The notes under the pieces were generated by a model that saw nothing but the letters and a program-made list of their open reading frames with translations, made no database searches and was not told the origin of the DNA. The translations under genes and the position numbers were made by a program. A stretch of DNA of 64,000 bases from Geothrix sp. GTDB taxonomy: Bacteria > Acidobacteriota > Holophagae > Holophagales > Holophagaceae. The stretch's first letter is position 1, and each line of letters begins with the position of its first letter. This document shows, in pieces, positions 19,005-26,894 of this stretch. The DNA lies in assembly GCA_030824075.1 (NCBI GenBank), contig JAVBYJ010000020.1:1-64000 (forward strand), given 5' to 3'.

Positions 19005-19391
19005 ATGTCCTTTCCGCGCCTTGGCGCCCTCATGCTCACCCTCTCTGCATCCCTCTATGCCCAGGGGCCGGTTCCCGCCCTGGACCCCGCGGGGCTCAGC
19101 CAGATCCTGACGTCCAAGCAGTGGACCGTCATCGAGTTCGGCGGCCCCACCTGTGTACCCTGCGTGAAGATGCAGCCGATCCTCGGCGAGCTCCAGCAGA
19201 GTTTTGGAAGCCGCGCCCAGATCCGGAACTTCTATGTCACCCAGCACCCGAAGGAAGCCCAGGCTCACCGGATCATGGTGATGCCGACCCAGGTGGTGTT
19301 CGACCCGAGTGGCAAGGAAGTGACTCGCCACATCGGCTACTGGCCCAAGGATGAGTTCCTCGCGGCCCTGGCCAAGGTCGGATTGAAGTGA
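19005..19391 (+). CDS. Exported thioredoxin-family protein
   Basis: The 128-residue product has a signal peptide (to about residue 20) followed by a thioredoxin fold with the active site CVPC (FGGPTCVPCVKMQPIL) and the cis-proline MPTQVVFDPSGKEV. It would work in the periplasm. Its stop overlaps the start of the CcdA-like gene, the membrane protein that usually feeds electrons to such periplasmic thioredoxins. AGGGAG precedes the start. Confidence 0.85.
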   Translation: MSFPRLGALMLTLSASLYAQGPVPALDPAGLSQILTSKQWTVIEFGGPTCVPCVKMQPILGELQQSFGSRAQIRNFYVTQHPKEAQAHRIMVMPTQVVFDPSGKEVTRHIGYWPKDEFLAALAKVGLK

Positions 19392-20101
19392 TGGACGGCC
19401 TCATCGGCCGCCTGGCGGATCTGGTGGCACAGGCCCCGGCCTACCAGCAACTGGGTCTCGTGTTCCTGGGCGGCCTGCTGACGTCAGCCAACCCCTGCGT
19501 GCTCGTGGCAGCGCCGCTGGTGGTTGGTTTCACCGGCGGCACGAAGGAAGGCCGTCACCACCCCATGGTGCTCTCCGCGGTTTTCGTCCTGGGACTTGCC
19601 GCGGCCTTCACCATTCTGGGTCTCGTCGCCGCCCTGACCGGCAGCCTCATGGGCGATGTCGGCTGGGGCTGGAAGGCCCTGTTGGGGCTTATCCTGCTGG
19701 CCGTGGGGCTGCACCTGCTGGGGCTGTTCTCCCTCCCGACTCCGTCCCACAGCCACATGGCGCGTTTTCATGGCGCTGGGCTTCTGGGCGCCTTCGCGCT
19801 GGGTGGTCTCACTGGAACCCTTTCCGCCCCCTGCGCCACCCCAGCCCTGGCCGCGGTGCTCACCATCGTGGCCCTGCAGAAGAAGGTGCTCTGGGGCGGC
19901 GTGCTGCTGTTCACCTATGCCCTTGGCCATGTCCTGCTGTTGTTCCTGGCAGGCGCATCCTCGGGCTGGGCCAGCAAGTATGCGGAGAGCCACTTCTCGA
20001 AACTGCTGGGCCGCTGGCTTCCCAAAGGGATGGGTCTGCTGCTCACGCTATGCGCGTTCTGGGTGTTCAGCCTCGCCTGGCGTTCCCATATCCCGGGGTG
20101 A
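19391..20101 (+). CDS. ccdA: CcdA/DsbD-like transmembrane thiol-disulfide transporter
   Basis: The 236-residue membrane protein has about six helices and the family features SANPCVLVAAPLVVGF and TLSAPCATPALAAVL. The two cysteines in these prolines-flanked motifs are the redox pair of CcdA proteins. It carries electrons from cytoplasmic thioredoxin to periplasmic thioredoxin-like proteins, presumably the one encoded just upstream. The ATG at 19391 overlaps the previous stop (TGATG); a GTG three bases earlier is also possible. Gene order arsR-arsP-trx-trx-ccdA suggests the thiol relay serves arsenic handling. Confidence 0.84.
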   Translation: MDGLIGRLADLVAQAPAYQQLGLVFLGGLLTSANPCVLVAAPLVVGFTGGTKEGRHHPMVLSAVFVLGLAAAFTILGLVAALTGSLMGDVGWGWKALLGLILLAVGLHLLGLFSLPTPSHSHMARFHGAGLLGAFALGGLTGTLSAPCATPALAAVLTIVALQKKVLWGGVLLFTYALGHVLLLFLAGASSGWASKYAESHFSKLLGRWLPKGMGLLLTLCAFWVFSLAWRSHIPG

Positions 20102-20200
20102 ATTCCCCGTGCTGCTGCGACTGGCTTCGGTGTCTTGCCTCTGATCTGCGGTCTGGCTCGACCGATTCGGGCCAGACGCCCTGGGACCCGACCACATGGA

Positions 20201-20247
20201 GAAGGGAGCCCAGGGTCGTGCAGGACGCATGACCATGGGCTCCCTTC
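20201..20247. terminator. Bidirectional hairpin between convergent genes
   Basis: A 21-bp stem with two imperfect pairs (GAAGGGAGCCCAGGGTCGTGC at 20201-20221 against 20227-20247) and a 5-nt loop lies between the ccdA stop and the cytochrome stop. It has no long T-tract, but position and strength fit a shared terminator. Confidence 0.7.
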
Positions 20248-20257
20248 GCGTTTCGAC

Positions 20258-22471
20258 CTACTTCGCGTCCCCGCTGATCCGAGCGAACGCATGGCACTTG
20301 CTGCAGGAGTTCGGCATGATGTCGAAATCCTTGCCCTTGGATGGATCTGGGTTCTTAAGCACAGAACTCTGAGCGGGCCACACGATATCGAAGACATGGG
20401 AGGCAAGGTTTCCTTCGGCCACGGCGCTTTTGCCCTCCTTATCGAAATCGAGGTGATACATCGCGGGGACATTGATGTCCTGCAGCTTCCCGATCTTCGC
20501 CATATGGCAGGAGGCGCAGTTGCCCACGGGCATCTTGGGATCCTCAGGCGTATAGAGGGCCCCGCCCATGCCCGCCCCGGTCTGCATGTGCTTGGCCATG
20601 CTCCGGGCGACCCGGTTCCTGGCCAGGGCGGCATCGGCGGCCTTCACGGAAACGGCGGCTCCGTCCTTCGTCACCTTCCGCCCCGCATCGAGTTGCAGCA
20701 CGGCCACATCTGAAAGGGTGATCCCCGCGAAGGACCCCCGCTTGGCATGGCAGGCCAGGCAGAGCGTGTTGTTTCCGTAGGCGGCATTGGCGAAATCGTA
20801 GCCTCCAACCTTGAGTGAAGCGGGCCCGCCATCCTGGCTGTGGGGATCGTGACAGGAGAAACAGGTCAGTTTTTCAGTCTGGTTGTTGAGGTGGGCGGAC
20901 CGTCGCAGTTCCGACAGCTCCATGGAGTGGGAGCGGGCGTGGGTCTGGTCGGGCCAGGCATGGAACGCGCCCTCCTTCCAGTCGGGGTTGAGGCCCGTGG
21001 TCGGTTTTTCGTAGTTGGCGAAGAAGGTCGAAAGGTCATACACGCCTGGCACGAAGAACCCGTGGCCCAGCGTGTCCTTGTAGGCCCCATCAAAGGCGGG
21101 TTTGAACACGCCGCTGGGTCGCTGGCTGCGGCCATCGTGGTTCCCATGGCACTGTCCACAGGCCTCGTTCCCGGCCTTGGCGGTGAGGTACCGGGGCACG
21201 ATGATCTTGGCCTTGTCAGAGGTGGCGGCATGCTCAGAGCCGGGACCGTGGCAACGCTCGCAGCTGATGTTCAGATCCTTGTAGTCCCAGTTCACGACCA
21301 CCGACTTGTACTTGTGGGCCGGATTGGGGTCGCTGACGAAGTCCTTCATCGTGATCTGCACGCCGGTGGCGTGGCAGCCCGCGCAGTTCCGCGACAGGGT
21401 GTTGTCTGGCGTGCACCAGTGGTCCGGGGATTTCTGCCAGAACATCGGCGCGCCCAGTTGACCCTTCGCCAGCACCTTGGAACCCTCGGGCGTCCCGTCC
21501 TGCATCATGAACACCGGCATGTAGCAGATGTAGTCCTGCTTCTGCCCCTCCCGGGACACGCCGTTCTCCTTCATCCACGCCGCGACGTACGGCACGTCCT
21601 GGACCTTGCACATGTAGCGCTGCTTGCCCTCGCCGAAGTTGGGATGGCGGTCGGGCATCTTGTGCGCGGGATCAACGTAGCCCTTGCCCCAGTTGCCTTC
21701 TCCCCCGATGGTCGCGGCCACCTGGATCCAGACGGCATTCGCGGGCTTGTCCGAGGCATCCAGATCGGCCTCCGTCAACGACACGCCGGCCTTCTGCTCA
21801 GGATAGAACTTGAACCAGTACTCGCGGTTCGGATCCTGTCCCCGGGTGGTCAGCACCACATGGACCAGGCCGTTGCCATCCAAGGGATCCTGCACCTTCA
21901 GCAGGTTCCCCTTGGGATCCCGGGGCAGATACTTTTCACCCGGCGCGGGCCACTTGTCCTTGTAGACCATGTGGCTGGTGCCTTCGGTGACGAAGCGCGC
22001 ATGCACCGATGCGTTCGGACTGCCGTCCAGTGCCTTCACATGAGGGCCGTTGTGGCAGGCCGCGCAGGCCTTCATGCCGACATAGGAAGCAGCATCGCTG
22101 GGTCGCCCCGACAGCGTGATCTCCACGCCACCGGTGGTGGCGCCCGCCTTCACCGCCACGGCCTTCAGGGTTTCGCCATCCAGGTGGGTGCGGTTGGGCG
22201 CCTTCACCTGGAGGAAGACAGCGCCCGATTTCACCCCCTTGAGGCTGAAAGAGCCATCCTTTCCCGTGCTGGCCTTCATCGTCTGGCCCTCGACAGTCAC
22301 GGTGGCCCCGGGGATGGCCGCGCCATGGATGTCCTTCACCCGCCCCTGGATCCCCGCCCCCGCACTGGCTTTGGGGGCCTGTGCCTGCAGCGTTGCGTAT
22401 GCGCCCGAGGCGCCTGTCGCGAGGATGAGCCATGGAGCGAGCCATCGCAGGTTGAAGATTCGGCCAATCAT
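20258..22471 (-). CDS. Octahaem c-type cytochrome with N-terminal carboxypeptidase-regulatory-like domain
   Basis: The 737-residue exported protein has a signal peptide (about residues 1-30). A carboxypeptidase regulatory-like (Ig-type) beta domain follows at about 40-120 (GRVKDIHGAAIPGATVTVEG...GKDGSFSLKGV). Then come eight CXXCH haem motifs: CAACH, CAGCH, CERCH, CGQCH, CFSCH, CLACH, CASCH and CSKCH. Several extra cysteines and histidines lie in between (for example CYMPVF, CHGNHDG). It is likely a periplasmic or outer-surface electron carrier or reductase; the N-terminal domain could mediate surface or protein binding. I cannot assign it to a named family. It stands alone on the minus strand, with an FNR/CRP-like box just upstream. 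Confidence 0.83.
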   Translation of the reverse strand: MIGRIFNLRWLAPWLILATGASGAYATLQAQAPKASAGAGIQGRVKDIHGAAIPGATVTVEGQTMKASTGKDGSFSLKGVKSGAVFLQVKAPNRTHLDGETLKAVAVKAGATTGGVEITLSGRPSDAASYVGMKACAACHNGPHVKALDGSPNASVHARFVTEGTSHMVYKDKWPAPGEKYLPRDPKGNLLKVQDPLDGNGLVHVVLTTRGQDPNREYWFKFYPEQKAGVSLTEADLDASDKPANAVWIQVAATIGGEGNWGKGYVDPAHKMPDRHPNFGEGKQRYMCKVQDVPYVAAWMKENGVSREGQKQDYICYMPVFMMQDGTPEGSKVLAKGQLGAPMFWQKSPDHWCTPDNTLSRNCAGCHATGVQITMKDFVSDPNPAHKYKSVVVNWDYKDLNISCERCHGPGSEHAATSDKAKIIVPRYLTAKAGNEACGQCHGNHDGRSQRPSGVFKPAFDGAYKDTLGHGFFVPGVYDLSTFFANYEKPTTGLNPDWKEGAFHAWPDQTHARSHSMELSELRRSAHLNNQTEKLTCFSCHDPHSQDGGPASLKVGGYDFANAAYGNNTLCLACHAKRGSFAGITLSDVAVLQLDAGRKVTKDGAAVSVKAADAALARNRVARSMAKHMQTGAGMGGALYTPEDPKMPVGNCASCHMAKIGKLQDINVPAMYHLDFDKEGKSAVAEGNLASHVFDIVWPAQSSVLKNPDPSKGKDFDIMPNSCSKCHAFARISGDAK

Positions 22472-22509
22472 GTGACCTCCGGGTTGAAGTTATTAACGAT
22501 CACCTGGTC

Positions 22510-22523
22510 ATGATTGTGATCAT
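22510..22523. promoter_or_regulatory. FNR/CRP-type box upstream of the octahaem cytochrome
   Basis: ATGATTGTGATCAT contains the core TGAT-N4-ATCA used by FNR-family regulators. It is centred 45 bases upstream of the cytochrome start and could also act on the divergent rhodanese gene. Oxygen- or redox-dependent control would suit the cytochrome. Confidence 0.5.
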
Positions 22524-22737
22524 CTCTTGCGACCTGGCCAGTCAAATGACACAGGATCTAAAGATCCTCAGAGTGCGATCACCCGCTCCTGGCACCCGAA
22601 CAGGCACGATCCTTCACCCAGGCAGGTCCGGAGACACTCGGCGCTGGGTTTCCCGAGTGGGAATGGGAAGATGGATCCAGGTGGCTGCGAGCATTCTTTC
22701 CTGTCCACGCCAGGACGCCCTGATCCAGAGGTTCTCC

Positions 22738-23172
22738 ATGCGATTCGCCCTGTCCCTCCTGTTCGCCTTGGCCCTGCCCATCCAGGCGCAGGATGCACAG
22801 CTGTTCTCCCTCGAACAGTACCTGCTCGACTTCGACTACGCCGAGCGGCGCGACATGAAGATCAGCAGCAAGGACCTGGTGAACCTCCTCAAAGAGAAAA
22901 AAGCCGTGCTGGTGGATATCCGCTTCAAGGAGGAACATGCCGCCTGGCGCATGGGCTTCGGCCTGCACATCCCATTGAATGAACTGCCGAAACGGCTCAA
23001 GGAGCTGGATCGATCAAAAATCATCGTGACGGCCTGCCCCCACAAGGACCGCTCCGCGCTGGCCATGGTCTACCTCAAGACCCAGGGCTTTGATGTGAAG
23101 TATCTGGAGGACGGCCTGCTGGGGCTGGCGGAGCTGCTGCGGGGCGACAAGGCCCGCGACTTCAGACCCTGA
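22738..23172 (+). CDS. Exported rhodanese-like protein
   Basis: The 144-residue product has a signal peptide (MRFALSLLFALALPIQAQ) and one rhodanese domain. It keeps the catalytic cysteine in the loop TACPHKDRSALAM, so it is probably an active periplasmic sulfurtransferase. The start at 22738 has an AGAGG site upstream; the same frame is open back to 22510 but gives no signal peptide there. It is convergent with the arsenic operon whose last gene also carries a rhodanese domain. Confidence 0.8.
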   Translation: MRFALSLLFALALPIQAQDAQLFSLEQYLLDFDYAERRDMKISSKDLVNLLKEKKAVLVDIRFKEEHAAWRMGFGLHIPLNELPKRLKELDRSKIIVTACPHKDRSALAMVYLKTQGFDVKYLEDGLLGLAELLRGDKARDFRP

Positions 23173-23191
23173 ATCCACCCACCTTTCCGGA

Positions 23192-24019
23192 TCAGAACCG
23201 CTCGGCCTTCCACTGCTCCAACCGTCGCCGGATCTCATCCCGACCTGCGCGAAAGCGTGTCCGTAGATCTTCGGGCGTGAGGCTCGGATCATCGCTGGCG
23301 GGATCGGGGATGGGCCAGTGCAGGCGCTCAGCCTTGCCCAGGAACAGGGGACAGACTTCTTCGGCACAGAGGGTAATCACCAGATCCACCGTGGCCGGGT
23401 CAATGTCCTGGACGCTCTTGGAGCTGTGGGTGCTGGCGTCGATCCCTTGCTCCGCCAACACCTCGATGGCGTAGGGATTCACGTGGCTCGGACGGCTGCC
23501 CGCACTTTGGATGCGCAGCGTCGGGAAGAGCTGCCGGGCGATGCCTTCCGCCATCTGGGAACGGGCGCTGTTGGCGACACACAGGAACAGGATGGAGCGG
23601 GTCATGGGGCGCCTCTTCTTTTTAGAAATCATCACGCAGGCGCACTCACCGTGCAGCAGCGCCTCGGGATCGGTGTCGAGGGGCAGGCCTTCCTGATCCC
23701 AGGCGAGCATGCCGCCGTTCAGGCAAGCCACGTCGCTGAACCCGTGGTCCAGGAGGAGGTGGGCCGCATCCTTGGTGAACACCCCAGAAGTGTCCGCCAG
23801 AAGCAGGGAACGGTTGGTGGGTAGTTCCGAGAGCAGCCCTGATAGCTCTCGGTGCGGGATGTGGATGGCCTCGGGGACATGGAACGCCTTCATTTCCACC
23901 AGGTCATCGGTGCGGAGATCCACCAGGAGCGCCCCATCCTGCAAGGTGTCCAGGGCCTCCTTCGGAGCGAGAAATCGGAGCCCCTGGATCACCATGCCCT
24001 TGCCATCGAAGGGACTCAT
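23192..24019 (-). CDS. arsC: Fusion of an inactive rhodanese domain with thioredoxin-type arsenate reductase
   Basis: The 275-residue protein has two parts. Residues about 10-120 form a rhodanese fold in which the usual catalytic cysteine is absent ([18 protein letters not shown]), so it is probably non-catalytic. A linker with GECACV and a basic run (SKKKRRP) follows. Residues 139-275 form a low-molecular-weight phosphatase-type ArsC with P-loop CVANSARS and the two resolving cysteines in [10 protein letters not shown], as in thioredoxin-coupled enzymes. It reduces arsenate to arsenite for export by the ACR3 pump coded three bases upstream. An internal ATG at 23605 with a GAGG site could also give free ArsC. 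Confidence 0.88.
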   Translation of the reverse strand: MSPFDGKGMVIQGLRFLAPKEALDTLQDGALLVDLRTDDLVEMKAFHVPEAIHIPHRELSGLLSELPTNRSLLLADTSGVFTKDAAHLLLDHGFSDVACLNGGMLAWDQEGLPLDTDPEALLHGECACVMISKKKRRPMTRSILFLCVANSARSQMAEGIARQLFPTLRIQSAGSRPSHVNPYAIEVLAEQGIDASTHSSKSVQDIDPATVDLVITLCAEEVCPLFLGKAERLHWPIPDPASDDPSLTPEDLRTRFRAGRDEIRRRLEQWKAERF

Positions 24020-24022
24020 CGT

Positions 24023-25120
24023 TCACCTCTTGTCGGGTTCGACCGCCGGGCAGCAGGTGACATCGGAGACTTCTTCGACGCTGCCTGGGTACCACTTCCC
24101 CTTGAGCCAGAGGGACACACTGACGAGGCCAATGAGCACGGGCACCTCCACCAGCGGGCCAATGACTGCGGCGAAGGCGGCCCCATGGGCGATGCCGAAC
24201 GTGGCCACAGCCACGGCGATGGCCAATTCGAAGTTGTTGGAGGCAGCAGTGAAACTCAGCGTCGCGCTTTGCGGGTAGGTGGCGCCCACCTGCTTCGACA
24301 TCCAGAAACTCACCAGGAACATCACCACGAAGTAGATCAGCAGCGGAATTGCGATGCGGATGACATCGAAGGGCAGCTTCACGATGGTGTCGCCCTTGAG
24401 GCTGAACATCACCACGATCGTGAACAGAAGCGCGATGAGCGTGAGGGGGCTGATCTTTGGCACAAAGACCCGGTGATACCAGTCCAGCCCCTTGAGCTTC
24501 CCGAGGAGGAAGCGGGTGAGAAATCCCGCGATGAAGGGAATGCCGAGGTAGATGAAAACGCTCTCGGCGATCTGGCCGATGGTGATGTTCACCACGGCAC
24601 CCTGCAGGCCCAGCTTCGCCGGCAGAACGGTGGCGAAGAACCACGCGTACACGCTGAAGAAGATTACCTGGAAGATCGAGTTGAAGGCCACCAGACCCGC
24701 ACAGTACTCCGTATCACCCCTGGCCAGATCATTCCAGACGATGACCATGGCGATGCAGCGGGCCAGTCCGATGAGGATGAGGCCGATCATGTACTCCGGT
24801 TTATCCCGCAGGAACAGCACGGCCAGAGCGAACATGAGCAACGGCCCCACGATCCAGTTCTGCACCAGGGACAGGCCCAGCACCTTCTTGTTCTGGAAGA
24901 CCAGGTGAAGTTCCTCGTACTTCACCTTGGCCAGGGGCGGGTACATCATGACGATGAGTCCCACAGCCAAGGGAACGCTTGTCGTGCCCACATTCCACGC
25001 GTTGATGGCGCGGTTGAAGCCGGGCACGGCGAAGCCCAGCAGGACACCGAGACCCATGGCCAGGAAGATCCAGAGGGTCAGGTACCGGTCGAGGAAGGAA
25101 AGGCGTTTCGGGACGTTCAT
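24023..25120 (-). CDS. acr3: ACR3-family arsenite efflux transporter
   Basis: The 365-residue membrane protein has about ten helices and ACR3 landmarks: [18 protein letters not shown], the conserved cysteine in [17 protein letters not shown], and [17 protein letters not shown]. It exports arsenite driven by the membrane potential. It lies in the operon arsR-arsM-acr3-arsC with spacings of 13 and 3 bases. Family and context agree, so confidence is high. Confidence 0.93.
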   Translation of the reverse strand: MNVPKRLSFLDRYLTLWIFLAMGLGVLLGFAVPGFNRAINAWNVGTTSVPLAVGLIVMMYPPLAKVKYEELHLVFQNKKVLGLSLVQNWIVGPLLMFALAVLFLRDKPEYMIGLILIGLARCIAMVIVWNDLARGDTEYCAGLVAFNSIFQVIFFSVYAWFFATVLPAKLGLQGAVVNITIGQIAESVFIYLGIPFIAGFLTRFLLGKLKGLDWYHRVFVPKISPLTLIALLFTIVVMFSLKGDTIVKLPFDVIRIAIPLLIYFVVMFLVSFWMSKQVGATYPQSATLSFTAASNNFELAIAVAVATFGIAHGAAFAAVIGPLVEVPVLIGLVSVSLWLKGKWYPGSVEEVSDVTCCPAVEPDKR

Positions 25121-25133
25121 GGCGACCCTCGGT

Positions 25134-25970
25134 TCAGGCCGGTTTGCGGGCGGAGATGATCATGCTGGTGATCACATCCGAGGGCTGGGTGCCCTCGGGC
25201 AGCAGCCCTAGGAGGTGGTCGGTCATCGGATCCTCGCTCGGCAGCATGGCTTCCACCGCACCGGCCTTCGGGAGCAGGAGCTGATCCACGAGGCCGGCCG
25301 CTGCAATCATACGCCTCAGGTCCTCCACACAGGGCGCCCCGGCGATGCAGCCCACCAGCGCCTCGACGCTTTGGCGCAGGGCTTCCGGCAGAGGCTTCAG
25401 CAGCACCATGTCGGAGATGGAGACCCGCCCGCCGGGCTTCAGCACCCGGGCGATCTCCTTCCAGACGGTGGCCTGGTCGGGGCTCAGGTTCAGCACGCAG
25501 TTGGAGAGCACCACATCCACCGACGCCTCCGGCAAGGGAATCGCCTCGATCTGCCCCTGGTGGAAGGTCACATTGTCCAGGCCCGTGCGGCGCCGGAACT
25601 CGGCGGCGTTCTGGCGGGCCTTCGCCAGCATCTCCCGCGTCATGTCGACACCGTGGACATGACCTGCCGGGCCGACCCGCTGGGCTGCCAGGAACACATC
25701 CAGGCCCGCGCCGCTGCCCAGATCCAGCACGATCTCACCGGGTTTCAGTTCCGCCAGGGCCGTGGGGTTCCCACAGGACAACCCGAGGTTGGCGCCTTCA
25801 GGCAGCGTCGCCAGTTCCGCGTCCGAGTAGCCGACGCCCTGAGCGACTTCCCCGACACGGCTGGTCCCGCAGCAGGAGGACTGGGCACCGCAGCAGCCGC
25901 CGCCAAGGCTGGCGATCTTGCCGTAGGCATCCTGGATCTTCAGGTGGGTGGGATGGGTGGTCGGTTCCAT
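25134..25970 (-). CDS. arsM: Arsenite S-adenosylmethionine methyltransferase
   Basis: The 278-residue enzyme has a Rossmann fold with SAM motif I ([16 protein letters not shown]) near residue 85. The ArsM cysteines are present: GGGCCG...SCCG near the N-terminus, LGLSCGNP, and VGCIAGA in the second half. It converts arsenite to methylated trivalent species, which the ArsP permease could export. The ATG at 25970 has AGGAG upstream; an earlier in-frame start at 25994 would overlap the arsR stop. It follows arsR by 14 bases. Confidence 0.92.
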   Translation of the reverse strand: MEPTTHPTHLKIQDAYGKIASLGGGCCGAQSSCCGTSRVGEVAQGVGYSDAELATLPEGANLGLSCGNPTALAELKPGEIVLDLGSGAGLDVFLAAQRVGPAGHVHGVDMTREMLAKARQNAAEFRRRTGLDNVTFHQGQIEAIPLPEASVDVVLSNCVLNLSPDQATVWKEIARVLKPGGRVSISDMVLLKPLPEALRQSVEALVGCIAGAPCVEDLRRMIAAAGLVDQLLLPKAGAVEAMLPSEDPMTDHLLGLLPEGTQPSDVITSMIISARKPA

Positions 25971-25984
25971 CGGTGCTCCTTGAA

Positions 25985-26308
25985 TCAAAGACAATGGGGA
26001 TCCCGGCAGCCGCCACCGCAGCAGTCCTGCCAGAGATACTCGGTGAGGGCCTTGAGCTGATCGAAGCAGGCGGCGTAACGGATGGTCGTGCCCTGCCGGG
26101 CCGCGATGAGCAGACCAGCCTCGGTGAGATCCGCCAGGTTGTGGCTGAGCGTCGAAGCGGGCATTCCGATCTGGGCTTGAATTTCGCCCGCGGGCGTCCC
26201 CTCCACGGGCCCCTGTACCACGGCGCGAACGATGGAAAGGCGCCCCGGATGACCCAGGGCCTTCAATTGGCGGGTCATCTCCTGGAGGGTGGGGTCGAGG
26301 TGTTTCAT
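25985..26308 (-). CDS. arsR: ArsR-family repressor with C-terminal cysteine cluster
   Basis: The 107-residue winged-helix protein (QLKALGHPGRLSIVRAV...MPASTLSHNLADLTEAGLL) lacks the ELCVC motif of the other ArsR but ends with a cysteine cluster, DCCGGGCRDPHC. C-terminal vicinal cysteines of this kind bind As(III) in the ArsR type known from Acidithiobacillus/Corynebacterium-like systems. It heads the operon arsR-arsM-acr3-arsC. A perfect palindrome directly upstream is its likely operator. Confidence 0.9.
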   Translation of the reverse strand: MKHLDPTLQEMTRQLKALGHPGRLSIVRAVVQGPVEGTPAGEIQAQIGMPASTLSHNLADLTEAGLLIAARQGTTIRYAACFDQLKALTEYLWQDCCGGGCRDPHCL

Positions 26309-26322
26309 GGCAATAATTCTAA

Positions 26323-26341
26323 ATTTCTAAAATTTAGAAAT
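26323..26341. promoter_or_regulatory. ArsR operator of the arsR-arsM-acr3-arsC operon
   Basis: ATTTCTAAA-A-TTTAGAAAT is a perfect 19-base palindrome located 14 bases upstream of the arsR start, in GC-rich surroundings. AT-rich palindromes at this position are typical ArsR/SmtB operators. An 11-base part (TTTAGAAATCA from 26333) recurs inside the arsC gene at 23621. Confidence 0.72.
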
Positions 26342-26474
26342 CAAGATCAAATTCTTCCTTTCTCACGCCTGGGCATATGTGACCCCCAACACGCCGTAAA
26401 CACAGAGTTTTAGCCTCTCCACGATTACTATTGATGACGTGGCCATCCACAGGCCCAGGCGGATCTCAGGAACC

Positions 26475-26894
26475 ATGGGCGTGCATCTTGGGGACTCCAT
26501 CTCTCGCCGGAAGGTGCTCCGACAGGTCATGGCTGCCGGTATGGGGCTTCCATTGCTCGGCGGGCTCATGGCCATGCTCAGGCGGGTCCAGACCCGCCAA
26601 GTTCCCAGCACGGTCACCCTCCCGGGCGAGGTCCCCGCAGGTCTATCCGTGATTGGATCCGTGGTCGTGCAGCAGGATGCCGACGGGACAATTCATGCGT
26701 TCTCGGGACGCTGTACCCACCTTGGATGTCACCTCGATCGGGTTCAAGGGGACGAGGCCGTGTGCCCCTGCCACGGTTCACGTTTCCGTGGCGATGGGGC
26801 CGTGGTCAAGGGGCCCGCGACCCGACCCCTGGAGGCCCTGAAAGCCGAGCCGGACAAGGCGACCGGCGGGTGGATCGTCCGTGTCCGAACCTAG
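26475..26894 (+). CDS. Rieske iron-sulfur protein
   Basis: The 139-residue protein has a twin-arginine type signal (SRRKVLRQVMAAG) with a hydrophobic anchor, followed by a Rieske domain. The two cluster motifs CTHLGCH and CPCHGS provide the two cysteine and two histidine ligands of a 2Fe-2S Rieske centre. It is short, as in menaquinol:cytochrome c reductases. The gene overlaps the cytochrome b gene by 14 bases, so both belong to one complex that oxidises quinol at the periplasmic side. The ATG at 26475 is preceded by AGGA; an in-frame GTG at 26439 is less likely because it adds a non-family extension. Confidence 0.9.
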   Translation: MGVHLGDSISRRKVLRQVMAAGMGLPLLGGLMAMLRRVQTRQVPSTVTLPGEVPAGLSVIGSVVVQQDADGTIHAFSGRCTHLGCHLDRVQGDEAVCPCHGSRFRGDGAVVKGPATRPLEALKAEPDKATGGWIVRVRT

